Assembly: GCA_017469745.1 (NCBI GenBank)
Contig: JAFUFS010000013.1
Location: 1 to 64,000 of the forward strand
From: Bacteroidales bacterium
Lineage (GTDB): Bacteria; Bacteroidota; Bacteroidia; Bacteroidales; UBA932
Length of the DNA: 64,000 nt
Direction: 5' to 3'
The notes beneath the pieces are model-generated. The model was not told the origin of the DNA, ran no database searches, and saw nothing but the letters and a program-made list of their open reading frames with translations. Both the position numbers and the translations under genes were made by a program. Position 1 is the stretch's first letter. Every line of letters starts with the position of its first letter. This document shows, piece by piece, positions 33,317-42,744 of the stretch.

Positions 33317-35375
33317 GTTTCAGGAAGAGATACTCGCCGGCATCCCCCAGGACAGGCTGCCCGAGCCAAAGCCCTACGACAAGGCCATAAACCATGCTCC
33401 CAAACGCAAGGACATCCTGACGAAAGAGCAGAAGGTCCTTGCCTTGAAGAATGCCCTGAGGTACTTCCCTGAGAAATTCCATGCAGAGCTGGCTCCGGAA
33501 TTCGCCCAGGAGCTCAAGGACTACGGTCGCATCTACATGTACCGCTTCCGCCCTTCCTATGAGATGTACGCAAGGCCGATCGACGAGTACCCCGCAAAGT
33601 CCCGTCAGGCTGCCGCCATCATGGCTATGATCCAGAACAACCTGGATCCCAGGGTAGCCCAGCATCCGCACGAGCTTATCATCTACGGAGGCAACGGAGC
33701 TATCTTCCAGAACTGGGCTCAGTACAGGCTGGTCATGCAGTACCTGGCCACCATGACCGACGAGCAGACACTGGCCATGTATTCAGGTCATCCGATGGGA
33801 CTCTTCCCAAGCCATAAGGACGCCCCGAGGGTCGTGGTGACCAACGGAATGGTCATTCCGAACTATTCCAAACAGGACGACTGGGAAAGATTCAACGCCA
33901 TGGGCGTCTCCCAGTACGGACAGATGACGGCAGGTTCCTACATGTACATTGGTCCCCAGGGAATCGTGCACGGCACGACCATCACCGTCATGAATGCAGC
34001 CCGCAAGCAGCTCAAGGCCAGGAATATTCCCGGAACCAGGGAGAACATGAAGGGCATGCTCTTCGTGACCGCAGGTCTCGGAGGCATGTCAGGAGCACAG
34101 CCCAAGGCCGGCAACATCGCCGGAGTGGTGAGCGTGACGGCCGAGATCAATCCTCTTGCAGCCCGCAAGCGCTTCGAGCAGGGCTGGGTGGATGAACTCC
34201 ATGAGGATCTCGACGAACTGATCCCGAGGATCAGGAAGGCCGTCAGCGGCAAGGAAATCGTTTCCCTGGCCTATGTCGGCAACATCGTGGACCTCTGGGA
34301 GAGGCTGGCTGATGAAGGAATCAAGGTCGATCTCGGCTCTGACCAGACCTCCCTGCACAATCCATGGGCAGGAGGCTATTACCCTGCAGGCCTAAGCCTG
34401 GAAGAATCCAAGAAGATGATGGCCGAAGAGCCCGGCAAGTTCAAGGAAGCCGTCCAGGCTTCGCTGAGAAGGCAGGTTGCAGCAATCAACAGGCTCACAT
34501 CCGAAGGAATGTATTTCTTCGACTATGGCAACGCCTTCCTCCTCGAATCCTCCCGCGCAGGTGCCGACGTGCTGAACCCTGATGGAAGTTTCCGCTACCC
34601 TTCATACGTCCAAGACATCATGGGACCTCTGTATTTCGACTATGGTTTCGGGCCTTTCCGCTGGGTGTGCATGAGCGAAAAGCCTGAAGACCTCGCCAAG
34701 TCCGATGCACTGGCAGTGAAGGTCCTGTCGGAAGAGGCCCTTTCTGCTCCAGAAGAGATCCGCGGCCAGCTCCAGGACAATATTCATTGGATAGAAGAGG
34801 CCGGACGCAACAAGCTTGTAGTCGGATCACAGGCCAGGATCCTCTACGCTGACTGCGAAGGCAGGACTAAGATCGCCCTGGCCTTCAACGAGGCCATCCG
34901 AAGCGGCGAAATCACCGCTCCGATCGTGCTCGGACGCGACCATCACGACGTTTCCGGCACGGACTCTCCTTTCCGCGAAACATCCAACATCTATGACGGC
35001 TCCCAGTTCACCGCCGACATGGCCATACAGAACGTAATCGGAGACTCCTTCCGCGGAGCCACGTGGGTCTCGATCCACAACGGCGGAGGAGTAGGCTGGG
35101 GAGAAGTGATCAACGGAGGTTTCGGAATGGTCATCGACGGCTCCGAGGATTCCGCAAGACACATCCGCCAGATGCTCTTCTGGGACGTCAACAACGGCAT
35201 CGCGCGCCGTTCCTGGGCCCGTAACGAAGGAGCCAGGCATGCAATCATGCGCGAAATGGGCCGAACCCCGGGCCTGAAAGTCACAATCCCGAACTTGACA
35301 GATGATACAATAGTCAGAAAAGCAATTGAAGAATTACGTAGTAATGACACACATCATCTCAAAAGATCATCTTAG
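33309..35375 (+). CDS. hutU: Urocanate hydratase
   Basis: 688 aa, full length for the Bacteroidota form. YGGNGAIFQNWAQYRLVMQYL near 118 and GRDHHDVSGTDSPFRETSN near 540 are strongly conserved urocanase blocks, as is WVSIHNGGGVGWGEVINGG near 580. The enzyme hydrates urocanate to imidazolonepropionate using tightly bound NAD, in the cytoplasm. Its ATG lies inside the end of ftcD and its own end overlaps hutH by 32 bases, so the genes are translated from one mRNA with coupling. Confidence 0.96.
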   Translation: MDRFQEEILAGIPQDRLPEPKPYDKAINHAPKRKDILTKEQKVLALKNALRYFPEKFHAELAPEFAQELKDYGRIYMYRFRPSYEMYARPIDEYPAKSRQAAAIMAMIQNNLDPRVAQHPHELIIYGGNGAIFQNWAQYRLVMQYLATMTDEQTLAMYSGHPMGLFPSHKDAPRVVVTNGMVIPNYSKQDDWERFNAMGVSQYGQMTAGSYMYIGPQGIVHGTTITVMNAARKQLKARNIPGTRENMKGMLFVTAGLGGMSGAQPKAGNIAGVVSVTAEINPLAARKRFEQGWVDELHEDLDELIPRIRKAVSGKEIVSLAYVGNIVDLWERLADEGIKVDLGSDQTSLHNPWAGGYYPAGLSLEESKKMMAEEPGKFKEAVQASLRRQVAAINRLTSEGMYFFDYGNAFLLESSRAGADVLNPDGSFRYPSYVQDIMGPLYFDYGFGPFRWVCMSEKPEDLAKSDALAVKVLSEEALSAPEEIRGQLQDNIHWIEEAGRNKLVVGSQARILYADCEGRTKIALAFNEAIRSGEITAPIVLGRDHHDVSGTDSPFRETSNIYDGSQFTADMAIQNVIGDSFRGATWVSIHNGGGVGWGEVINGGFGMVIDGSEDSARHIRQMLFWDVNNGIARRSWARNEGARHAIMREMGRTPGLKVTIPNLTDDTIVRKAIEELRSNDTHHLKRSS

Positions 35376-36825
35376 CCTGGAAAGGCTTAAAGAAATACTG
35401 TCGGGCCACGAGACCCTGGTTCTCGGAGAAGAGGCGAAGGCTGCGATAGTCAAATGCCGCAACTACCTGGACAGCAAGATGGAGGACATCTCAAGGCCTG
35501 TCTATGGCGTCACGACCGGATTCGGCTCACTCTACAACGTCACCATCCCTACCGACCAGCTCTCGCAGCTCCAGTACAACCTGGTGGTCAGCCATGCCTG
35601 CGGAGCGGGAGAAACAGTAAGGCCGGAGATAGTCAGGCTCATGCTCCTGCTCAAGGCCCAGTCCCTTTCCTACGGCCATTCAGGGGCCCAGCTCATCACG
35701 GTTCAGAGGCTCTTGGACATGTTCAACAATGACATCCTGCCTGTGGTCTACCAGCAGGGTTCGCTCGGAGCTTCCGGAGACCTCGCTCCCCTCGCCCACC
35801 TCAGCCTTCCGCTGATCGGCCTGGGAGAAGTGCTCTACAAAGACAAGGTGCGCCCCAGCAAGGAAGTCTGGGACGAAATGGGATGGGAGCCTATCACCCT
35901 GCAGTCCAAGGAAGGACTCGCCCTGTTGAACGGAACCCAGTTCATGAGCGCCCACGCCATCTGGTCTCTTATCCAGTGCCACAGGCTGTCCGAATGGGCT
36001 GACAAGATCGCCGCGATGTCCCTGGAGGCTTACGACGGAAGGATCGAACCCTTCCTTCCCCTCACGCACCAGCTCCGCCCGCACAAGGGCCAGATCGACA
36101 CAGCAGACAGGTTCATGCGCCTCCTCGAAGGCAGTGAACTGATAGTCAGGCCAAAGGAGCACGTCCAGGATCCATATTCATTCCGCTGCATTCCCCAGGT
36201 CCACGGAGCGGTCAAGGACAACATCCGCTATGTCGAGTCCGTAATCGAAAACGAGATCAACTCAGCCACTGACAATCCCAACGTCTTCCCCGATGAAGAC
36301 ATGATCATCTCCGCAGGCAACTTCCATGGCGAACCGATCGCGATTCCGATGGACACCCTGGCGATAGCCATGTCCGAACTCGCGAACATTTCCGAAAGAA
36401 GGATCTTCCGCCTGATCTCAGGACAGAGAGGGCTTCCCAAGTTCCTGGTGGCCAATCCCGGCCTCAACAGCGGCTTCATGATCCCTCAATACACGGCAGC
36501 CTCGATCGTCAGCCAGAACAAGGGCCTCTGCTGGCCTGCGTCCGTAGATTCCATACCATCCTCCCAGGGTCAGGAAGACCATGTGAGCATGGGATCCAAC
36601 GCGGCTACCAAGCTCGTCAGGGTAGTGGTCAACTGCGAAGAAGTGCTGGCCATCGAACTGTTCAATGCAGCCCAGGCCCTGGAATTCAGGCACAAGGAGT
36701 CCGGAGAGAGGTCTTCCGAAGCTATTGAAAAGATATTCAATGACTACCGCAAGGTCGTTCCGTTCATCGACAACGACACCTACATGCACCCTCTCATCGA
36801 GAAATCAATAGAATTCATAAGATGA
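35344..36825 (+). CDS. hutH: Histidine ammonia-lyase
   Basis: 493 aa. GSLGASGDLAPLAHLS near residues 139-154 contains Ala-Ser-Gly, which cyclises to the MIO prosthetic group; YGVTTGFGSL near 51 and the QEDHVSMG block near 410 are further lyase signatures. It removes ammonia from histidine to give urocanate, the first step of the pathway. The open frame begins at a TTG (35326); the first ATG at 35344 fits the family's N-terminus. It overlaps hutU by 32 bases and hutI by 4. Confidence 0.95.
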   Translation: MTHIISKDHLSLERLKEILSGHETLVLGEEAKAAIVKCRNYLDSKMEDISRPVYGVTTGFGSLYNVTIPTDQLSQLQYNLVVSHACGAGETVRPEIVRLMLLLKAQSLSYGHSGAQLITVQRLLDMFNNDILPVVYQQGSLGASGDLAPLAHLSLPLIGLGEVLYKDKVRPSKEVWDEMGWEPITLQSKEGLALLNGTQFMSAHAIWSLIQCHRLSEWADKIAAMSLEAYDGRIEPFLPLTHQLRPHKGQIDTADRFMRLLEGSELIVRPKEHVQDPYSFRCIPQVHGAVKDNIRYVESVIENEINSATDNPNVFPDEDMIISAGNFHGEPIAIPMDTLAIAMSELANISERRIFRLISGQRGLPKFLVANPGLNSGFMIPQYTAASIVSQNKGLCWPASVDSIPSSQGQEDHVSMGSNAATKLVRVVVNCEEVLAIELFNAAQALEFRHKESGERSSEAIEKIFNDYRKVVPFIDNDTYMHPLIEKSIEFIR

Positions 36826-38042
36826 AACTCGTTCGCGGCATAGGAGAACTGGTCGGGATAGTCCCTGAAGGAGTCCTGCGGAAGCAGGGCGCCGAGATGG
36901 GAGAAGTAGGAACCCTTAAAGATGCCTTCCTCACAATCGAGGAGGGCCTTATCAAGGATTTCGGACCCATGCAGGAATGCCCTGCCCCTTCAGCTGGAGA
37001 TGAAGTCATCGAAGCAGAAGGCGGTTTGGCCATGCCTATGTTCTGCGACTCCCACACCCACATCTGCTATGCCGGCTCACGTGACCGGGAGTTCATCGAC
37101 AAGATCAACGGCCTGAGTTACGAAGAAATCGCGGCACGGGGAGGCGGGATACTGAATTCCGCCGACCTGCTGCACAGCACTCCCGAGGATGATCTCTACC
37201 GGCAGACGATGGAGCGCGTGAACGAGATGATTGCCAAGGGCACCGGAGCCATCGAGATCAAAAGCGGCTACGGACTCACCACCGAAGACGAACTCAAGAT
37301 GCTCAGGGTCATACGCCGTGTCAAAGAGAGCACCCCTGCTGTCATCAAGGCCACGTTCCTGGGCGCCCACGCCGTAGGCAGGGCCTATTCAGGAAGGCAG
37401 AAGGAATATGTCGACCTGGTGTGCCAGGAGATGATCCCTGCCGTCGCTGCGGAGGGTCTCGCTGAATATGTGGACGTCTTCTGCGATGAGGGGTTCTTCA
37501 CCCCACAGGAGACTGCAAGGATCCTCGAAGCCGGCCTGAAACATGGCCTGGTGCCGAAAATCCATGCGAATGAACTGGCTGTATCAGGGGGAGTCCAGGT
37601 CGGAGCAGAGTACGGAGCCCTTTCTGTTGACCATCTGGAAAGGACGACCGACGCCGAGATCGATGTCCTGAAGGGACGGAGGACCATGCCTACCATGCTT
37701 CCCGGCTCGTCGTTCTTCCTCGGCATGCCTTACGGCAGGGCCAAGGAATATATCTCCTCAGGTCTCGGAATAGCCCTGGCCTCGGATTACAACCCGGGCT
37801 CATCCCCTTCCGGCGACATGAGGTTCGTCATGGCACTGGGCTGCATCAAGATGCGCCTGACCCCAGAACAGGCTTTCAATGCCTGCACCATCAATTCAGC
37901 CTATGCGATGGGAGTGTCTGACGTCATGGGATCCATCACGAAAGGGAAAAGGGCCAGCCTGATAATAACCAGACCGGTCCCCTCACTTGCTTTCATTCCG
38001 TATTGTCACCAGACTCCCTTTATCAGGGAAAACATTATCTGA
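36822..38042 (+). CDS. hutI: Imidazolonepropionase
   Basis: 406 aa. CDSHTHICYAGSRDREF near 74-90 holds the zinc-binding HxH, IHANELAVSGG near 247 the third His and catalytic Glu, and LASDYNPGSSP near 321 the final Asp. The enzyme opens imidazolonepropionate to formiminoglutamate, the substrate of FtcD encoded three genes upstream. Last gene of ftcD-hutU-hutH-hutI. Its 3' end overlaps the convergent anti-sigma/barrel gene by 8 bases, and no terminator hairpin was seen between them. Confidence 0.95.
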   Translation: MKLVRGIGELVGIVPEGVLRKQGAEMGEVGTLKDAFLTIEEGLIKDFGPMQECPAPSAGDEVIEAEGGLAMPMFCDSHTHICYAGSRDREFIDKINGLSYEEIAARGGGILNSADLLHSTPEDDLYRQTMERVNEMIAKGTGAIEIKSGYGLTTEDELKMLRVIRRVKESTPAVIKATFLGAHAVGRAYSGRQKEYVDLVCQEMIPAVAAEGLAEYVDVFCDEGFFTPQETARILEAGLKHGLVPKIHANELAVSGGVQVGAEYGALSVDHLERTTDAEIDVLKGRRTMPTMLPGSSFFLGMPYGRAKEYISSGLGIALASDYNPGSSPSGDMRFVMALGCIKMRLTPEQAFNACTINSAYAMGVSDVMGSITKGKRASLIITRPVPSLAFIPYCHQTPFIRENII

Positions 38043-39360
38043 AAGAGAACCTCGCTCCGAAAGTCATGACAAAGTCGAGCGGATGCTGGGTGTAGATCGA
38101 GCGTACGTTCGCATTGCTTGCGAAATGGTAGCTCACGCCAGGTTCAGCGTAGATTCCGAGGGTCTCCTTCACATTGAGCTGAAGACCTGCGGCCGCATTA
38201 AGGGACCACTGGAGCGGCTTGACGTACAGATTCCTGCTGGAAGTCTCTCCGAGAGGAGTGCCGGACACTGTAGTCGTAGACTTGACCAAGCCGCTGAGGC
38301 ACTTTTCAGCCATTCCACCACCGGAGACATAGACATCCAGCATCCTCCTGTCCAGAAGGTCAGCCTTCAGGTTCAGAGGAATTCCAAGATACCTGAGGGT
38401 CTGGACGTCTTCGGTCACGGTAGCTCCGGAAGAAGTGGTGAACGTGCTGTAAAGCATTGAATAAGTCAATCCGGACTCCAGCCACAAGGCATCGGTCAGT
38501 GGATAGGCCAGCCTCAGGGAGGCGCGCAGCGGACGCCTGTGGTTCTCATCCTTTGTCACAGGCTCGGAGACGGCCCTGGTCTGGGGAGCGGCATAATCCA
38601 AGGCAGAAATCCTCGATCCCTTGGTCATGAAGCCATTGCCAGAAGGTAGGAAAGAAGTTCCGTCTCCGTCGGACGTAGCGACAGGGGCCAGGCCCATGTA
38701 GAATACACTGGATTCAACCGTGCTGATGTCCTGGCTGTTGACTGCCGAACTTGAGACTGAAAGACCTGCCACGATCTTGCGCCAATTGCCGGAAAGGCCG
38801 TCATCAGTCGCCGAACTGTACCCTGACCAGTCTTCTCCGTCATGAGTCGTTTCAAAAGACGGAACATCCTTTTCAGGCCCGACATTAAGTTCAGGTTTGT
38901 CATCGGGTCTGGACTCCGGTGCGTCCACCGGCTGGATTTCCGTCTCTGAAAGCACTGGTTCCGAGGCTTTCGGCTCTTCTACGGCAGCTTCAGGATGCAG
39001 TTTAGCCGGAGAAGGGGTCGCATTGAAAGCAATAAGTTTCCCGGAAGACACCGGCACCTCCACGATGTCAACTGAAGAAGAAGGTGTCTGTGGTTTGGAG
39101 GCCCGGTGCTCCTGAGAATCCTGGGCGATGAAGTCGCCCTTGTCGATAGAATTGTCGACGAGATTGACGCCGGCAAAGATGCCCACGGCCACGGCAGCTG
39201 CAGCCGCCGTGCTCCAAAGCAGGATACGTCTCCTCCTGCGGGCTTTTTTCCTGGCTTCGAGAGTAGACATTATCCTATCGAAAAGCCCTTCCGGAACGGG
39301 CTCTTCGTAGTCGAGCAGTCTCTCTCGCAAGACATCAATCCAATCTCTGTTATCGTTCAT
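38035..39360 (-). CDS. Anti-sigma-like membrane protein fused to an outer-membrane barrel-type domain
   Basis: 441 aa in an odd arrangement. Residues 1-40 form a short cytoplasmic segment (WIDVLRERLLDYEEPVPEGL) that resembles anti-sigma N-termini in this phylum. RRRRR then precedes one membrane helix (46-66). A Pro/Glu/Ser-rich linker (70-270) leads to a C-terminal part (275-441) that looks like an outer-membrane beta-barrel (LRASLRLAYPLTDALWLESG) and ends in Phe-Ser-Phe-Arg. Encoded just after an ECF sigma factor (11-base overlap), so it probably holds that sigma factor at the membrane and may sense envelope state. Confidence 0.75.
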   Translation of the reverse strand: MNDNRDWIDVLRERLLDYEEPVPEGLFDRIMSTLEARKKARRRRRILLWSTAAAAAVAVGIFAGVNLVDNSIDKGDFIAQDSQEHRASKPQTPSSSVDIVEVPVSSGKLIAFNATPSPAKLHPEAAVEEPKASEPVLSETEIQPVDAPESRPDDKPELNVGPEKDVPSFETTHDGEDWSGYSSATDDGLSGNWRKIVAGLSVSSSAVNSQDISTVESSVFYMGLAPVATSDGDGTSFLPSGNGFMTKGSRISALDYAAPQTRAVSEPVTKDENHRRPLRASLRLAYPLTDALWLESGLTYSMLYSTFTTSSGATVTEDVQTLRYLGIPLNLKADLLDRRMLDVYVSGGGMAEKCLSGLVKSTTTVSGTPLGETSSRNLYVKPLQWSLNAAAGLQLNVKETLGIYAEPGVSYHFASNANVRSIYTQHPLDFVMTFGARFSFR

Positions 39361-39931
39361 TTTTATCTTTAATCTTTTTCCTATAATCCTTAATCTTCTG
39401 AGTCAGGAGCACCCTTGCCCTGTGCAACTGCGACGCCGAGGTACTTTCTGAAATACCGAGCTGCCTCCCTATTTCCCTGTGGCTCATCTGTTCGAAGGCG
39501 AACAGGTTGAGCACCGTCCTGTAACCTTCCGGCAGATCCCCTATCATCTCATTCAGGACCTGCCCCGGAACATCTCCGACATCCATCTCCTCTTCCACCT
39601 CATCCGGAATATCCTCCGGCAAGTCATATTCCAACTTCACAAAGACCGACTGTCGCCTCTTCCTCAGCAGCTTCAAGGCCTCGTTGACCGAAATCTGCCT
39701 CATCCAGGCCTTGAACGATCCGTCCCCTCTGAATTCGAACTTGTCCAGGGAAGTGAATATCTTCACGAAACTGTCCTGGAGCACGTCGTTCTGATCCGAA
39801 GGATCAGGCAGGAACCTCGCACATGTTGCGGCAAGATAGCGTGAGTAGCGGTCATAGATCTGCCTTGCCGCACTCGCGTCACCGTTCCTGGCCCTTTCAA
39901 TGACCGTCCTCTCTAAATCTTCAGCCAACAC
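39350..39931 (-). CDS. ECF-type RNA polymerase sigma factor
   Basis: 193 aa. Region 2 includes ARQIYDRYSRYL and DVLQDSFVKIFTSLDKF with FKAWMRQISVNEAL (-10 recognition). Region 4 includes YRTVLNLFAFEQMSHREIGRQLGISES, the helix-turn-helix that reads the -35 region. The frame extends to a TTG at 39988 inside the NigD-like gene; no ATG is available, so I take the GTG at 39931, one base past that gene's stop (the TTG at 39928 is also possible). It forms a unit with the downstream membrane protein and the upstream lipoprotein. Confidence 0.9.
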   Translation of the reverse strand: MLAEDLERTVIERARNGDASAARQIYDRYSRYLAATCARFLPDPSDQNDVLQDSFVKIFTSLDKFEFRGDGSFKAWMRQISVNEALKLLRKRRQSVFVKLEYDLPEDIPDEVEEEMDVGDVPGQVLNEMIGDLPEGYRTVLNLFAFEQMSHREIGRQLGISESTSASQLHRARVLLTQKIKDYRKKIKDKNER

Positions 39932-39932
39932 C

Positions 39933-40739
39933 TTATCTGTTTTCAGCCCTCTTACCGTACTTGAAAACGGCTTCCTTCTCCCCGTCAAACGACATCCAGT
40001 GCAGGGTTATCTCACGTGGACTGGAGAATTCATCCTTACGTCCTATGTACATGTGGAACATCTTGAATGCCACCAGACCTTCGCTCCAGCTGGTCTGCAG
40101 GTCTCCGTTGTTCTTATGTACAAAATACAGATGGTCAGGATGCGCTTTCGAAGCATAGAGGTTGACTGAATGGATGGCAACGCCTCCCCAATATGTCGCA
40201 AAATGTATTGTCAGGTAACCGTCTTCGGAATAAGTCAGCCAGTCAGGAGTGCCCCCGCTGCTCACAATCTCGACAGGATCGCTGTTGTTGAGCAGTTCGG
40301 CAGTGGACTCGTAACCTGTGTCGACGATGAAAACCTGTGCGTCGGAGGGCGCAGAATCGATTCCGTCATCAATGTCGATGTAGTTCGCATCCTTTGTCAA
40401 GAGGGAATCTATCCGGCTGACCGAGACCAGTTTCGTACACAGGTCACTTTGCTTCCGGGTGTCGGAATAAGCCAGGAGAGCCCTAACCTCCTTATGGAAG
40501 GGATTGGACCAATTGAAAGGCTCGAGAGTCGTGTTGTCGTCCAGCTGGAAGTAGTAGCGGCCTGCCTGCGAGGACTTCACGGTAACGATCGCATTGGCCC
40601 AGCTGACACTTTCCTCTATCTTGGACGCAGACTCCGGATAAATATCGTCGAAGTCGGTCTGCCCTTGACATGACAGGAGCATCACCGACACCAACAGGAG
40701 CCTTGATCCTTTCTTCAATAATTCAGCGGTTTTTCTCAT
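39933..40739 (-). CDS. NigD-like lipoprotein
   Basis: 268 aa. The N-terminus (RLLLVSVMLLSCQGQ) ends in a lipobox with Cys near residue 24, so it is lipid-anchored. The body has the two-part layout of NigD-like proteins of Bacteroidota: an N-terminal OB-like part after WANAIVTVK and a C-terminal beta domain with TIHFATYWGG and HSVNLYA. NigD proteins were named from a bacteriocin gene set, but most are of unknown role. First gene in the sigma/anti-sigma unit; the sigma GTG start comes right after its stop. Confidence 0.82.
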   Translation of the reverse strand: MRKTAELLKKGSRLLLVSVMLLSCQGQTDFDDIYPESASKIEESVSWANAIVTVKSSQAGRYYFQLDDNTTLEPFNWSNPFHKEVRALLAYSDTRKQSDLCTKLVSVSRIDSLLTKDANYIDIDDGIDSAPSDAQVFIVDTGYESTAELLNNSDPVEIVSSGGTPDWLTYSEDGYLTIHFATYWGGVAIHSVNLYASKAHPDHLYFVHKNNGDLQTSWSEGLVAFKMFHMYIGRKDEFSSPREITLHWMSFDGEKEAVFKYGKRAENR

Positions 40740-40835
40740 GGTTTCTATCCACTAAATCCCTCATTCGCGAAATCTTGCATAAAAATGATAAAAAAATTTC
40801 TAACTTGCGGCAAAATATAGGACGAACCCCTCGAA

Positions 40836-42281
40836 ATGAAGAAAAGAACACTGTCCAGACTGGTCATCTCCCTTATCCCCATTCTTGTACTTGTCATCCT
40901 GCTGGCCCTGGACATCAGCATATTCGGCAGCGATGCCATCCTCGGCGCAAGCCAGGTGGCGCTGCTCTTCTCCTCCGGAATCTGCATCTGGCTGGCCATG
41001 TGGCTCTTCAAGGTTCCATGGCACGAATTCGAAGAAGCCCTGAAAAGCAACATAGGTGATGTCACCACCGCCCTGGTCATCCTGTTCCTCATAGGAGCCA
41101 TCTCCGGGACCTGGACCATGAGCGGAATCGTTCCAACCTTCATCTACTACGGAGTCAAGATCATAAGTCCCAAGGTGTTCCTGCTTACGGCCTGCGTGAT
41201 CTGTGCGCTTGTGTCCGTGATGATCGGAAGTTCCTGGACCACTATAGCCACCATCGGAGTCGCCCTCCTTGGAATCGGGAAGGCCGAAGGCTTCAGCGAC
41301 GGGCTCATTGCCGGCGCGATCATTTCGGGAGCGTATTTCGGAGACAAGATATCCCCGATGTCGGACACGACCGTCCTAGCTTCGTCCATGAACAAGGTCC
41401 CTCTGTTCGAGCACATCCGCTACATGTTCTTCACCACTGTTCCCTCGATCTGCATAACCCTGGTCATATTCCTGGTCCTGGGACTGTCCCACAGCGGAAC
41501 GGATTCCAACGAAATCATGACATTCACGAAGGTCCTGTCGGAGAATTTCACTATAACTCCCTGGCTGCTGGTAGTTCCTCTCCTTACGGGAATCATGATC
41601 GCAAGGAAAATGCCGGCAATAGTGGTACTGGCCTTGTCGTCAGTGCTCGCAGCCGTCGCGGCCGTAGTGTTCCAGCCGTCAGTGATCGAAGGAATAGGAT
41701 CCGCAGCAGTGCAGGGCACGCATTGGAAGGTCATGTTCACCGGAATCGTCAAGACCATCTACGACACCGTCTCGCTGGAAACCGGCAATCCGGAAGTTAA
41801 CCAGCTGGTCACTTCACGGGGCATGACCGGAATGCTCAACACGGTCTACCTGATCATCTGCGCCATGTGCTTCGGAGCTTCCATGAAGGCCAGCGGCATG
41901 CTCAGGAACATCGCTTCCTACATCCGTTCTTTCAGCAAGTCCCGAGGAAGCATCGTGACCTCGACGGTTGTCACCGGCACGACCCTCAACGGCATAGTCT
42001 CCGACCAGTACCTTTCAATCATCCTGACTTCCAGCATATTCAAGGATGTCTATGAAAAGGAAGGCTATGAATCACGTCTCCTTAGCCGCGCCGTGGAAGA
42101 CTCAGCAACAGTCACTTCCCCGCTCTTCCCTTGGAGCAGCTGCGGAATGACCCAGTCCACCATCCTTGGAGTCGCCACCATCACCTACCTCCCCTACTGC
42201 TTCTTCAACCTGATCAGTCCGCTGATGAGCATAATAATAGCCCTGACAGGCTATAAAGTCGTCAGGGCTGTAAAACGCTGA
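40836..42281 (+). CDS. nhaC: Na+/H+ antiporter, NhaC family
   Basis: 481 aa with about 11-12 membrane segments. GSSWTTIATIGVALLGIG near 130, SGAYFGDKISPMSDTTVLAS near 167 and the later PLFPWSSCG near 430 are the conserved NhaC blocks. It exchanges internal Na+ for external H+ across the inner membrane; NhaC-family relatives that use other substrates exist, so specificity is not certain. Stands alone. No clear -7 box is visible in the 96 bases upstream. A 9-base-pair stem lies within its last codons (42239-42269). Confidence 0.9.
   Translation: MKKRTLSRLVISLIPILVLVILLALDISIFGSDAILGASQVALLFSSGICIWLAMWLFKVPWHEFEEALKSNIGDVTTALVILFLIGAISGTWTMSGIVPTFIYYGVKIISPKVFLLTACVICALVSVMIGSSWTTIATIGVALLGIGKAEGFSDGLIAGAIISGAYFGDKISPMSDTTVLASSMNKVPLFEHIRYMFFTTVPSICITLVIFLVLGLSHSGTDSNEIMTFTKVLSENFTITPWLLVVPLLTGIMIARKMPAIVVLALSSVLAAVAAVVFQPSVIEGIGSAAVQGTHWKVMFTGIVKTIYDTVSLETGNPEVNQLVTSRGMTGMLNTVYLIICAMCFGASMKASGMLRNIASYIRSFSKSRGSIVTSTVVTGTTLNGIVSDQYLSIILTSSIFKDVYEKEGYESRLLSRAVEDSATVTSPLFPWSSCGMTQSTILGVATITYLPYCFFNLISPLMSIIIALTGYKVVRAVKR
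42239..42269 (-). terminator. Hairpin inside the nhaC 3' end, possible terminator of the mscL operon
   Basis: AGCCCTGAC (42239-42247) and GTCAGGGCT (42261-42269) form a perfect 9-bp stem with a 13-base loop. Read on the minus strand it starts about 20 bases after the mscL stop and is followed by the T-rich ATTATTATG. It lies in nhaC coding sequence on the other strand. Confidence 0.4.
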
Positions 42282-42289
42282 AGATCGGC

Positions 42290-42736
42290 TTAGTTCTGCT
42301 TCTTGAGCAGGTCGCGGATCTCCTCGAGGAGGACCACGTCATCCGGCTTCGGTGCGGGAGCCTCGGGCTCTGCAGGAGCCTCTTCCTTCTTCTCTGCAAG
42401 GGCCTTTGCCTTGTTGATGGCCTTGATCACCACGAAGATGCAGAGGGCGATGATGATGAAGTCGAAGATAACCTGAAGGAAGTTACCCCATGTGAGAGCA
42501 ACCTCAGGCTTTACGACCTCTCCACCTTCAGTCACTGCCTTGCTGATGACCCACTTCCAGTCGGTGAAGTTGAGGCCGCCGCAAAGAGCGCCGACAAGGG
42601 GCATGATGATGTCACTCACGAGGGAGGTGACGATTTTGCCGAAGGCACCGCCGATGACCACACCGACAGCCATGTCAATGACATTGCCTTTCATTGCGAA
42701 GTCCTTGAATTCGGACCAGAATTTTGATTTTGCCAT
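42290..42736 (-). CDS. mscL: Large-conductance mechanosensitive channel
   Basis: 148 aa. The N-terminal FKDFAMKGNVIDMAVGVVIGGAFGKIV pattern (helix S1 and TM1, residues 10-36) is the MscL hallmark. TM2 is FLQVIFDFIIIALCIFVVIK, followed by a Glu/Pro/Ala-rich linker and the C-terminal helix LLEEIRDLL. It opens under membrane tension to release solutes during hypo-osmotic shock. It follows the MurU-like gene by 8 bases and is the last member of the long minus-strand run beginning at 54117. Confidence 0.97.
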   Translation of the reverse strand: MAKSKFWSEFKDFAMKGNVIDMAVGVVIGGAFGKIVTSLVSDIIMPLVGALCGGLNFTDWKWVISKAVTEGGEVVKPEVALTWGNFLQVIFDFIIIALCIFVVIKAINKAKALAEKKEEAPAEPEAPAPKPDDVVLLEEIRDLLKKQN

Positions 42737-42744
42737 AATGCGAG

